Source: SIG307 sp964545045
Lineage (GTDB): Bacteria > Bacillota > Clostridia > Lachnospirales > Lachnospiraceae
Reading direction: 5' to 3'
NCBI GenBank assembly: GCA_964545045.1
Contig: CAZJEN010000006.1
Location: 51,497 to 115,496 of the forward strand
Length of the DNA: 64,000 nt
In this document: positions 16,472 through 24,092 of the stretch, piece by piece
Numbering within the stretch: position 1 is the first letter of the stretch
How the letters are laid out: the number at the start of each line of letters is the position of its first letter
Translations under genes and position numbers: made by a program
The notes under the pieces: generated by a model
Database searches by the model: none
Told to the model about the DNA's origin: nothing
Seen by the model: the letters and a program-made list of their open reading frames with translations, nothing else

Positions 16472-18196
16472 ATGAAACAAAAGAAAAGAAGAATCAGTAT
16501 TCGATTGAAGATTTTGTTACCTGTAGTCCTTTTGGTTACTGTACTTTGCGTTGTTCTCGGTATCAGCTCATACCGGAAAATGAATGACGGTATGGTAGCT
16601 ATGGGTGTGGAACAGGCGGATATGGTATCCGGAATGGCAGTCAAGGTAATTGACGGAGATGTGTTGAAAACACTGGAACCGGGCTGTGAGGACAGTGAGG
16701 AGTATCAGACAATGCGGGATGCTATGTGTGATATTCAAGAGTCCTACGGGATTGCCTTTTTGTACACGCTTCACACGGACGGAGAGATTGTCTATTACGG
16801 CATTGATACCGATTCGTCGGAGGAGTGTGCCGATTTCGGGGAAGAGTTTGAGGTATCCTACGAAGAATTGGCGGACTGTTTTGCCGGTGAGGAATATGTA
16901 CAGGATTATATCGACGAGACAGTGGACGGACATTTGATTTCCGTATACAAGCCGATTTATGACAGTGCCGGAGCGGTTGTGGCGATACTGGGATGCGATT
17001 ATGACGCGTACCACGTTTCGGAACGTCTTGCCGATTCTTCCAAGCAGATTGTAATGATTGCGGTGGTTGCACTGGTCATCGGTGTAGCGGTGCTTTGTGT
17101 TGTTATTAATGCGATGTTGAGAGGCTTAAAGCAGGTAGAGGAAAAAGTATACGAGCTGGTCAGCAGCGAGGGTGATCTGACAAAGAAGCTGGAAATAAAG
17201 AGCCGGGATGAGCTACAGAACATTGCGGAAAATATCAACGATTTATTGGCGTATATCCGGGGAATTATGATTACGATTTCCGATAATTCCATGAAGCTGG
17301 ACGGCTCCTCCGGGACGATTGTGCGGAAGCTTTCTCAGGCGGAAATCAGTATTACCGATGTGTCCGCATTTATGGAAGAAATGAGTGCGTCCATGGAGCA
17401 GACGAATTATTCCTTAAATCAGATTACGGAGTCTGTGGGTCAGGTATATGCGTCCTTAGAAGCAATTTCAGAACAGGCAGACGAGGGAAGCAAGTCTTCG
17501 GAGAAGATTCGTATCAATGCAGAGAATATCTACCGGAATGCGGCGGAAGAACGTGCCGGTGCTAAGAGTAAAGCCGATGAGATGGCCCTTGATGTAAATG
17601 AACGTATTAAGAAGTCCAAGGCGGTGGAGGAAATCAGCATTCTAACCTCCGACATCTTAAATATTTCGGAACAGACGAACTTACTTGCGTTAAATGCAAG
17701 TATTGAGGCTGCCAGAGCTGGAGAAGCAGGGCGCGGGTTCGCGGTGGTTGCGGATGAAATCAGTAAGCTGGCAAGTGATTCCGCAGAGGCGGCTACGTCT
17801 ATTCAGAAGGTAAGCGCGGAAGTAATCCAGGCGGTAAACGATCTGGCAAAGGAAGCCGCAGAGATGTTGACGTTTATGGAAGAGACCGCCATGAAGGGAT
17901 ATGAGAAGCTGCTTGAAATCAGTGAAAGCTATCAGGGGGATGTAGGAAGTCTGAATCGTCTGATGCAGAATTTCGCATCCGAGAGTGCTCTTTTAAAGGA
18001 AAATATGGATGGTATCGTTGCTGCAGTAGAAGCGGTTCGTACCGCAGTAGGCGAGTGTACCTCCGGCGTGGCGGATGTTTCGGAACGTTCGGTGGAGTTG
18101 ACCATGAACGTGGGTGAAATCGAAAGCGAGGCTAACGTTAATAAGGAGATTGCATTGAATCTGAATCAGGAAGTGAATAAGTTTAAGTTGGAGTAA
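16472..18196 (+). CDS. Methyl-accepting chemotaxis protein
   Basis: Membrane receptor of 574 residues. TM1 is at about 12-34, an extracellular ligand domain of ~150 residues at about 35-188 (acidic, PDC-like in size), TM2 at about 190-213, then a HAMP linker and the cytoplasmic signalling hairpin containing EQTNLLALNASIEAARAGE and GRGFAVVADEI. ATG 16472 is chosen because GGAGGGG lies just before it; the longer in-frame version adds residues that overlap the promoter. No chemotaxis or flagellar genes are nearby, as is common for receptor genes. The ligand is unknown. Confidence 0.92.
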   Translation: MKQKKRRISIRLKILLPVVLLVTVLCVVLGISSYRKMNDGMVAMGVEQADMVSGMAVKVIDGDVLKTLEPGCEDSEEYQTMRDAMCDIQESYGIAFLYTLHTDGEIVYYGIDTDSSEECADFGEEFEVSYEELADCFAGEEYVQDYIDETVDGHLISVYKPIYDSAGAVVAILGCDYDAYHVSERLADSSKQIVMIAVVALVIGVAVLCVVINAMLRGLKQVEEKVYELVSSEGDLTKKLEIKSRDELQNIAENINDLLAYIRGIMITISDNSMKLDGSSGTIVRKLSQAEISITDVSAFMEEMSASMEQTNYSLNQITESVGQVYASLEAISEQADEGSKSSEKIRINAENIYRNAAEERAGAKSKADEMALDVNERIKKSKAVEEISILTSDILNISEQTNLLALNASIEAARAGEAGRGFAVVADEISKLASDSAEAATSIQKVSAEVIQAVNDLAKEAAEMLTFMEETAMKGYEKLLEISESYQGDVGSLNRLMQNFASESALLKENMDGIVAAVEAVRTAVGECTSGVADVSERSVELTMNVGEIESEANVNKEIALNLNQEVNKFKLE

Positions 18197-18248
18197 AAAG
18201 AATGATTTCTTTGGATGTTCAGTAAATGACCGGCAAAGGAGAAACGAT

Positions 18249-19061
18249 ATGGAGAAGACAAAGCGCGAACGAAAAAACAAAGGAAAAAGGAAGGTGGCTC
18301 GTGTGATATTGGGGATTATCGGAGGTTTGCTGGTAGTGCTGGCCATTGTGATTGCGGTCAATGCTTCCCGTAACGTAAAAGCAATGAATCGCAGTGTTGA
18401 TGCGGTTTTGGAGGAACTGAACAAGTCCTATACCGTGACGCAAATCAGCCCGGAAGAGTACGAAGAAATGAAAATGTACGGGATTATGAAGTTTAAGGTG
18501 GAGCAGTATGCTATTGAAGGACTGGGTAATCTTTCCGTGATGCGAGTCAATATGGGCGTGATGCAGATGGCTACGATTGTGATTACTCCGAAGGATAAGA
18601 ACGTGCCGCTGTTGTCGGCGGACTATATGTACATCTTGTCCAACCGGAAGTCCTATCTGGAGTTCTACGATGTGGTACAAAATAAGGATGCAACCTATAT
18701 GAAGCTGGTAGGTATGTTGTCTGCGGTAATAGACCGGTACGCGCATTTAGAGGATTTTGAGGCATCGGAAGCATGGTATGAACACCTCCTCAGTGTAGAT
18801 GCATACAAGGCAAGTAAACCGAAGGATGACGCGCAGCTTGAACTGATGCTCAGAGAAAGCATTCAGGTTTATCTGGATCATGCGAAAGCTTTGCCTGAGC
18901 TTACCGAAGAGGAAAAGAACGAGAAGAAGAACATTACCCTTGCTTATACCGACGGTTTAATCGAAAAGGGCGGCATTTCCACCGATGTGTTTAAGAAGGA
19001 GCTGGGGCCGGAGGTAACGAAGGATTTCTTTGACCGGGTATTCTTTGGAACCTTGCGGTAG
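18249..19061 (+). CDS. Membrane-anchored protein, possible remote bilin-reductase relative
   Basis: Protein of 270 residues: a strongly basic N terminus (1-16), one membrane helix (about 17-38) and a cytoplasmic or external domain of ~230 residues. I do not recognise it with certainty. Two stretches resemble ferredoxin-dependent bilin reductases (HY2/PcyA/PebS family, PF05996). One is NVPLLSADYMYIL (118-130) with an aspartate pair spaced like 'P-I-L-G-x-D...D'. The other is a C-terminal YLD...ELGPEVTKDFFDRVFF (208-266) resembling 'FGxEWTExFIxxVLF'. AAAGGAG precedes the start. It is co-oriented with the SIMPL gene 14 bases downstream. Confidence 0.45.
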   Translation: MEKTKRERKNKGKRKVARVILGIIGGLLVVLAIVIAVNASRNVKAMNRSVDAVLEELNKSYTVTQISPEEYEEMKMYGIMKFKVEQYAIEGLGNLSVMRVNMGVMQMATIVITPKDKNVPLLSADYMYILSNRKSYLEFYDVVQNKDATYMKLVGMLSAVIDRYAHLEDFEASEAWYEHLLSVDAYKASKPKDDAQLELMLRESIQVYLDHAKALPELTEEEKNEKKNITLAYTDGLIEKGGISTDVFKKELGPEVTKDFFDRVFFGTLR

Positions 19062-19075
19062 AAGGAGGATTATCA

Positions 19076-19732
19076 ATGGAAAAAACAATGAAAGTAACGG
19101 GAAAAGGAAAGCTGTCGGTAAAGCCGGACATGATTTGGCTGTTGCTGGATACGACGAAGGTGTGTGCAACCTACGAAGAGGCTCTTCGTCAGTCCTCGGA
19201 GCAGACGGAAGCGTTAAAGACCTGCTTTGAAGAGCTAGGTTTTGCCCGCACGGACTTAAAGACACTGCGCTTTTCGGTGGATACGGAGTATGAGAACTAC
19301 CGGGATGAAAACAACGTATGGAAAAATCGTTTTATGGGCTACCGTTTCAACCACAACATGAAGCTGGAGTTTGATGCAGACAACGAAAGATTGGGAAGGG
19401 TGCTGTACGCACTGGCACAGACGGAGGTTCATCCGGAATTTCGCATCAACTACACCATAAAGGACACCGAAGCAGCCAAAAACAAGCTGCTGGCCAAGGC
19501 GGTGGCAGACTCCGGGGAAAAGGCAAAGGTATTGGCGGAGGCCGCAGGCGTAATCCTTGGCGATATCGTAAACATCGACTACTCCTGGGGCGAGCTGGAA
19601 ATCGTCTCAAGACCGGTGGAGCGCTGCATGATGAGCGCACCGAACGCTGCCGCGGACAGCTACAAGATGGACATTGAACCGGATGACATCGACGTGACGG
19701 ATACCGTGACGGTGGTGTGGGAGATAGGGTAG
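19076..19732 (+). CDS. SIMPL (DUF541) domain protein
   Basis: Protein of 218 residues that opens MKVTGKGKLSVKPDMIWLLL, matching the first strand of the SIMPL/DUF541 fold, and ends with VTDTVTVVWEIG, the family's usual closing strand. Family members form oligomers and have been linked to stress resistance and to IRAK-like signalling homologues, but the bacterial function is unclear. Most are exported; no signal peptide is seen here, so this one is probably cytoplasmic. GGAGG precedes the ATG. It lies 14 bases after the preceding gene and probably shares its transcript. Confidence 0.85.
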   Translation: MEKTMKVTGKGKLSVKPDMIWLLLDTTKVCATYEEALRQSSEQTEALKTCFEELGFARTDLKTLRFSVDTEYENYRDENNVWKNRFMGYRFNHNMKLEFDADNERLGRVLYALAQTEVHPEFRINYTIKDTEAAKNKLLAKAVADSGEKAKVLAEAAGVILGDIVNIDYSWGELEIVSRPVERCMMSAPNAAADSYKMDIEPDDIDVTDTVTVVWEIG

Positions 19733-19765
19733 AATAAGCTGAGAAAAAGAATATATTGAAAAAGG

Positions 19766-19810
19766 TTGACATCCTATCAATTGGTTGATACAATATCAAT
19801 TGATAGGATG
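19766..19810 (+). promoter_or_regulatory. Promoter overlapped by a perfect 14-bp inverted repeat
   Basis: TTGACA (19766-19771) and TACAAT (19789-19794) are 17 bases apart. CATCCTATCAATTG (19770-19783) and its exact inverse CAATTGATAGGATG (19797-19810) flank the -10 and overlap the -35 end. A protein binding both arms would shut the promoter, and the HTH protein encoded downstream is the natural candidate (autorepression). Confidence 0.85.
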
Positions 19811-19849
19811 TTGTTTTTGTATAGAGGGGGAAGTATAGGAGGTGTTTCT

Positions 19850-20947
19850 ATTAAGTTAAGTGTGAAATCAAAGGAAAAGGAAGTTCAGGCGTTTCTGGAT
19901 GGAATGAAGAAGGAAGTTTTATTGAAAAAGATTCTTATGGATTGTCCGTTATGCGACAGAGTCCATGAGGTAGAAGAAAGACTGCGTACGGCATCTATGG
20001 TAATTAAGGACGAAGCGGTTGAGTATGAAGAGCGTTTCTATTTTTGCGGAAATGCCGATGAAGAGGAAAACGAGTTTGAGACTGGCGCTATGACAAATGC
20101 AAATCTTTTAAATGCAAGAAATGCATACCGGAGAAAGAAGGGACTGTTGACGTCGGATGAAATCATTGAGATTCGAGAAAGTTACAGCCTGTCTCAGGTG
20201 GATTTGTCGAGACTGCTCGGTTGGGGAGAGGCTACCATTGCGCGCTATGAGAGCAAAGCAATTCAAGACGAGGCATATGATACCATGCTCCGCCTGATAA
20301 AGGATAACCCGTTAAAAGCCCTGGAGTTCTTAAAGAAAAACAGCGAGAAGTTTTCTTTCGGAAAGCGTTATGAAATTCGGGAGAAGATGATAGAAAAGCT
20401 GGACTCCTACGGAAAAGAATTCCTTACAAGGCAGGCCTTGGAGGGCGAGTACGTGGGCTTTGAAGAGCCGTCGGATGCCAATGGATATACTACGCTCAAT
20501 ATTGATAAAATTGAGGTGGCAGTGTCTTATCTGGCAAATGCAATGTCAAACCTTTACAAGGTAAAACTGATGAAATCCTTATGGTATGCGGATGCATTGC
20601 ATTATAAGCAAACCGGAAGAGCGATAACCGGGTTGGTGTATCGTCATGAGGCAATGGGGGCGTTACCGGTAGGGCATTATAGCCTGATGAATCTTGAGAA
20701 CCTAAACGTGAAGGAAGAGATGAGTTTTAGCTATGATTCCATGCTGTATGTATATCCCGGCGAACAGGTGGATTATTCCCTCTTAAGTGAGACGGAGCGA
20801 GGGGTTCTGGATGCGGTGATTGACAAGTTCAAGGATTACAAGGCATCGGAAATCGTGGAGTATATGCATGAGGAGAGAGCCTATAAAGAGACGGAGAACG
20901 GAGAGATCATACCGTTTCGGTTAGCGGGAGAGATTCGGGAGTTGTAG
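19850..20947 (+). CDS. Panacea (SocA/DUF4065)-domain antitoxin-like regulator with HTH
   Basis: Protein of ~365 residues. The N terminus is a YgiT/MqsA-like zinc-finger region (CPLC, later YFCG, so one cysteine of the usual second pair seems missing). An XRE-like helix-turn-helix follows (YSLSQVDLSRLLGWGEATIARYE). The C-terminal half is a Panacea domain (LMKSLWYADALHYKQTG, VYRHEAMGALPVGHYSLM). Panacea proteins neutralise unrelated toxins in PanAT systems. The start is uncertain: the promoter places transcription near 19801, and AGGAGG at 19837-19842 points to an in-frame ATT at 19850. GTG 19862 is the next choice. No toxin gene is adjacent. Confidence 0.78.
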   Translation: MKLSVKSKEKEVQAFLDGMKKEVLLKKILMDCPLCDRVHEVEERLRTASMVIKDEAVEYEERFYFCGNADEEENEFETGAMTNANLLNARNAYRRKKGLLTSDEIIEIRESYSLSQVDLSRLLGWGEATIARYESKAIQDEAYDTMLRLIKDNPLKALEFLKKNSEKFSFGKRYEIREKMIEKLDSYGKEFLTRQALEGEYVGFEEPSDANGYTTLNIDKIEVAVSYLANAMSNLYKVKLMKSLWYADALHYKQTGRAITGLVYRHEAMGALPVGHYSLMNLENLNVKEEMSFSYDSMLYVYPGEQVDYSLLSETERGVLDAVIDKFKDYKASEIVEYMHEERAYKETENGEIIPFRLAGEIREL

Positions 20948-20996
20948 GTTGCATTATGGATGAACGAAGCGGTTTAATGAGCGGTTTAAGAGATTA

Positions 20997-21072
20997 AAAG
21001 AGAATTTTATTGTACTTTCAATATGCTAAATTAAGAACCAAGATAGGATAACACCTTGTCTTGGTTCTTTTT
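20997..21072. repeat. Intergenic repeat A (terminator-bearing cassette boundary)
   Basis: A ~75-bp sequence starting AAAAGAGAATTTTATTG and ending in the hairpin AAGAACCAAGA...TCTTGGTTCTT with a T run. A second copy sits at 23431-23505 with the same beginning, the same loop (GGAAACACCTTG or variant) and the same hairpin. The hairpin is also a functional-looking terminator for the Panacea gene. Confidence 0.75.
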
Positions 21073-21138
21073 TTTCGGGAAGAAGCCGGGACGGGAAGCG
21101 AAACAGGAAAGCGTTTGGAACGGAAAGGAGCGATAACG

Positions 21139-21249
21139 ATGGAGGTAAGAAACGTAATGGACCACTATGAAATCTACAGAGACGGGGCATTTGTATGCTC
21201 CTGCGATGCGAATGAGTTGGATGAGGTGCTGGAGGAGATGGGGGAGTAG
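21139..21249 (+). CDS. Small protein of 36 residues
   Basis: Short gene with AAAGGAG at 21124-21130, giving an acidic protein beginning MEVRNVMDHYEIY and ending EVLEEMGE. The pattern 'YEIYRDGAFVCSCDANELDEVLEE' (given in part) suggests a small alpha/beta unit with two cysteines. No known function is recognised. It is the first gene of the repeat-bounded cassette and runs with the next three genes. Confidence 0.55.
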   Translation: MEVRNVMDHYEIYRDGAFVCSCDANELDEVLEEMGE

Positions 21250-21346
21250 AGAAAGCTTGCGGGCGGATGCCGGAAGCGGTATAATTGAACTGAAAAGAGC
21301 AAGATGGCTATGGTTGTGAAAGTGGTTGCCGGAAGGAGGATGCGAT

Positions 21347-22036
21347 ATGCAGATGAAGTACCCTGTGATAACATTGTGTGGAAGTACAAGATTTAAAGAT
21401 GAGTTTGCGGAAACTCAGAAGCGTTTGACGTTAGATGGGTTTGTTGTAATTTCTGTTGGCTTATTTGGCCATTCGGGGGATAGCGAAGTGTGGGAAGGCA
21501 AGGATGAGGATACGGTAACGAAAACAAAACGGATGCTAGATGATATGCATAAAGCAAAAATTGATATGGCAGACGGGATTTTTGTTGTAAATCCGGGAGG
21601 CTATATCGGAGCAAGTACGTGGTCGGAAATCTGCTACGCGAAAATGACAAAGAAGGAGATTCGATTTATGGAACCGGTCAGTGAGAGGGAAATTGACACA
21701 ATGGTTTCCAAACATACGGAAAAAGCGAGGGAACTGGCATTTCGGCAGTATGACGCCTGGTGGAACTTTTGCGGAGGACCGGAATTGCAGGAAGCTTATT
21801 TGAAAAATATGGTTGTGCTGGAACATGAGGGGGAGACCGTATTGGACCCGTGGATACCGGAGCAGCAGGAAGATAACGATACAGCGCAAAACGGAACAGA
21901 CGGCGTTGACCCGTTTGCGGTATACGGAAGGAATAAGATGGCGCGTTTTATTGAAGAGCTTGTACAAAGGGAACAGGAATGGGAAGAGAAGGAATGGGTT
22001 TGGTCAGAGTTTGAACCGGTTATGGAAGAAAGATAA
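21347..22036 (+). CDS. Nucleoside 2-deoxyribosyltransferase-like protein
   Basis: Protein of 229 residues. The first ~110 residues have a Rossmann-like pattern, PVITLCGSTRFKDEF, then AKIDMADGIFVVNPGGYIG and STWSEICYA, like nucleoside 2-deoxyribosyltransferase/DUF4406 proteins that cleave or exchange the N-glycosidic bond of deoxynucleosides or nucleotides. A C-terminal extension of ~110 residues is acidic and ends in a helical EEWVW segment. ATG 21347 has GGAAGGAGG in front; an in-frame TTG at 21326 is less likely. With the genes downstream it suggests nucleotide salvage or nucleotide-based defence. Confidence 0.7.
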   Translation: MQMKYPVITLCGSTRFKDEFAETQKRLTLDGFVVISVGLFGHSGDSEVWEGKDEDTVTKTKRMLDDMHKAKIDMADGIFVVNPGGYIGASTWSEICYAKMTKKEIRFMEPVSEREIDTMVSKHTEKARELAFRQYDAWWNFCGGPELQEAYLKNMVVLEHEGETVLDPWIPEQQEDNDTAQNGTDGVDPFAVYGRNKMARFIEELVQREQEWEEKEWVWSEFEPVMEER

Positions 22037-22049
22037 GGAGGGTGTTAAG

Positions 22050-22709
22050 ATGAAGGTTGAGTTTAATATTGACGGTAACGAGACGGTAGAGAACGCAATC
22101 CGTCAGATAAAAAAGTGGATAGATGAGGCGGAGAAGGGAGAAATGATACATTGGGGCGATTTGAGTAAGCGATATATACTGGGAGAGAAAGGAGAATCGG
22201 AAACGTATCCGCTTATTTGCATCGGAGCGAATCCCAGTACGGCAGGAAGTAATAGCGACCATCCGACAGACCCTACGATTACAAAAATTCGCAATATTGT
22301 GAAAGAGATAAATGAAAACGGAGAAGAAAAATGTGACGGATGGATTATGTTGAATTTATATTCGCAAAGAACGCCTAATCCGCAGAAGTTACATAAAGAA
22401 GAGACGTATGACAAAACAATGATGGAAGTAAATCATAAAGTTATTGAGATGGTGTTTGATGAGTTTAAAGAAGCAAAAACACTGTTGGCATGGGGAAACA
22501 TTATTGACTTAAAAGAAAGAGGATATTTGAAAGAGAGCTTCAAAAAAATAGCAACGATGGGAAAGACGCGGAAATGGTGTGTACGCGGTAAGGTTACGAG
22601 AAAGAACAATCCGAGACATCAGTTATATGTGAAAAGCGGAACTAAAATAGAAACGGTAAGAATCGGTGAAGGAGGAGAACTATGCAAAATCGATATGCAG
22701 GGGATGTAG
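22050..22709 (+). CDS. DUF1643 domain protein
   Basis: Protein of 219 residues. An N-terminal 40-residue acidic helix is followed by the DUF1643 core: KRYILGEKGE, LICIGANPSTAG, DPTITKIRNIV, MLNLYSQRTPNP and TLLAWGNI. DUF1643 proteins are common in phages and genomic islands. Their activity is unknown, although the conserved N-P-S-T and N-L motifs suggest an enzyme. AAGGAGG is just upstream. It overlaps the next gene by 28 bases, so the two are translationally coupled. Confidence 0.85.
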   Translation: MKVEFNIDGNETVENAIRQIKKWIDEAEKGEMIHWGDLSKRYILGEKGESETYPLICIGANPSTAGSNSDHPTDPTITKIRNIVKEINENGEEKCDGWIMLNLYSQRTPNPQKLHKEETYDKTMMEVNHKVIEMVFDEFKEAKTLLAWGNIIDLKERGYLKESFKKIATMGKTRKWCVRGKVTRKNNPRHQLYVKSGTKIETVRIGEGGELCKIDMQGM

Positions 22710-23404
22710 GAGATTTCGGGAAATTAGGAATGTTGAGAATGCTGGAAAATGTCGGACTTCGTTTGGGTGTGAACTGGTATTTGGTAGAAGATGAGAGTCA
22801 CAACAATGACGGAAAGCACATTGGTTATTTGAACGATAAGCAATACACAGACTGTGATAATGAACTTTTGCGCTTGCTTAGAGCGATGGTATTGCAAAAG
22901 AACAGGTCAGTGAAACAGTTGGAATGCTTAGGGGCATTAAAAACAAAGCAGTATTATAGTAGGGTTCTTCCATTGCCAAGGGATTTCAAAAGCGGAAGCA
23001 GAAGAGAATGGCACAAGGAAGCCTTACATGTTATGACCGGATGTGATTTGGTGTTTTTGGACCCGGATAACGGTTTGCTTCCGAAAAGTGTGGGGGCGGG
23101 GAGCGATAAAAGTGTAAAATATGTGCTACCGGAGGAAATAGTCGATTATTACAAAGCCGGATACAGCGTTGTTTTTTACAGCCACCGTACGCGCGAGCAG
23201 TTAGAAGTGTATCTGGAGCGGTTCGCGAAATTATTCGGTGCGAAGGAATTAGAGGGTGCAACAATAAAGGGAGTTTCTTTTAAAAGAGGTACGATAAGAG
23301 ATTATTTCTTTCTTATTCACGACAAGCATGTAGAAAAAGTTGTGTCTTGTCTTGAAGCGTTTATGAAAGGAAAATGGGGACAGCATTTTAGTATGATACT
23401 TTAA
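22682..23404 (+). CDS. Conserved hypothetical protein (RYAGDVGDFGK family)
   Basis: Protein of 240 residues that starts MQNRYAGDVGDFGKLGMLR, a very conserved opening in a family found on bacterial islands, and contains CDLVFLDPDNGL and VVFYSHRTREQ. The 'FLDPDNG' motif resembles metal- or substrate-binding loops of Rossmann-type methyltransferases/nucleases, but I cannot name an activity. The start overlaps the DUF1643 gene by 28 bases and has GGAGG at a good distance. It is the last gene before repeat B, which supplies its terminator. Confidence 0.7.
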   Translation: MQNRYAGDVGDFGKLGMLRMLENVGLRLGVNWYLVEDESHNNDGKHIGYLNDKQYTDCDNELLRLLRAMVLQKNRSVKQLECLGALKTKQYYSRVLPLPRDFKSGSRREWHKEALHVMTGCDLVFLDPDNGLLPKSVGAGSDKSVKYVLPEEIVDYYKAGYSVVFYSHRTREQLEVYLERFAKLFGAKELEGATIKGVSFKRGTIRDYFFLIHDKHVEKVVSCLEAFMKGKWGQHFSMIL

Positions 23405-23430
23405 CATAGATTTAAAAGTCTAATCTTATA

Positions 23431-23505
23431 AAAGAGAATTTTATTGGACATAAAATGGTATATATTGGAACCAGGATAAGGAAACACCTTGTCTTGGTTC
23501 TTTTT
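23431..23505. repeat. Intergenic repeat B (second copy of repeat A)
   Basis: Shares AAAAGAGAATTTTATTG, GGAAACACCTTG and the hairpin GAACCA...TGGTTC plus T run with 20997-21072. The two direct copies bound the four-gene segment 21139-23404. Confidence 0.75.
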
Positions 23506-23535
23506 AATTTGGCAAACTGAAAAGGAGATGAGATT

Positions 23536-23715
23536 ATGTGTGATTGGAACAACAACGGTAAATACGATATGGAGGATGCTTTTATCAGTTACCATATTCA
23601 CAGATCGATTTCGGGTAATAAACAGAATCAGAACAGTTCCGGCGATGTAGGGGATGTGGTGACAGTAATAGGGATAGTGCTTTTGATATTTGGTATATTA
23701 TTGATCTTTGTATAA
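23536..23715 (+). CDS. Small membrane protein with dockerin-like calcium loop
   Basis: Protein of 59 residues with AAAGGAG upstream. The N terminus MCDWNNNGKYDMEDAF has the spacing D-x-N-x-x-G-x-Y-D-x-x-D of an EF-hand/dockerin calcium loop. A linker rich in Asn/Ser follows, then one membrane helix, VVTVIGIVLLIFGILLIFV, at the very C terminus. The topology suggests a tail-anchored protein. A second small membrane protein follows 15 bases later. Function unknown. Confidence 0.6.
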   Translation: MCDWNNNGKYDMEDAFISYHIHRSISGNKQNQNSSGDVGDVVTVIGIVLLIFGILLIFV

Positions 23716-23730
23716 AAGGAGGACGCGCAT

Positions 23731-23916
23731 ATGAGTAATAACAGAGGTAATGACAGTGGATCGGGTTGTATAGTAATGATGATATTGGCTGTAATTGCGA
23801 TGCCGTTGGTGGGATTATATCTTGCGTTTGTCGGAGAAAAACAGGAACAGAAATTTTTAGGCGTAGCGCTCTTGATTGTAGGCATTATCGTATATGCAAA
23901 AGTCGGAATGCTTTGA
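23731..23916 (+). CDS. Small membrane protein, two helices
   Basis: Protein of 61 residues with AAAAGGAGG in front of the ATG. A polar start (MSNNRGNDSGSG) is followed by a helix at about 13-33 (CIVMMILAVIAMPLVGLYLAF), a charged turn (GEKQEQK) and a second helix (about 42-59). It probably forms a hairpin in the membrane. Paired with the preceding small protein. I see no basis for naming a function. Confidence 0.6.
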   Translation: MSNNRGNDSGSGCIVMMILAVIAMPLVGLYLAFVGEKQEQKFLGVALLIVGIIVYAKVGML

Positions 23917-23993
23917 TTTTGCGGAAATAGGACATTGCGATGAACAACGCTGTGTATGCTGTTTGAAAAGGTGGCGGGAGAATGAGATTAAAC

Positions 23994-24022
23994 TTGATAT
24001 TTCTCGACAAAAGACGTATAAT
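23994..24022 (+). promoter_or_regulatory. Promoter before the single-TM hypothetical gene
   Basis: TTGATA (23994-23999) and TATAAT (24017-24022), spacer 17 bases. Confidence 0.65.
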
Positions 24023-24092
24023 GATAGATAGAGTCGGAAGATGTTAAATGTAGAAGGAAATAGAGTGAAAATGAGGAGGAAAGGAGTTTGAG

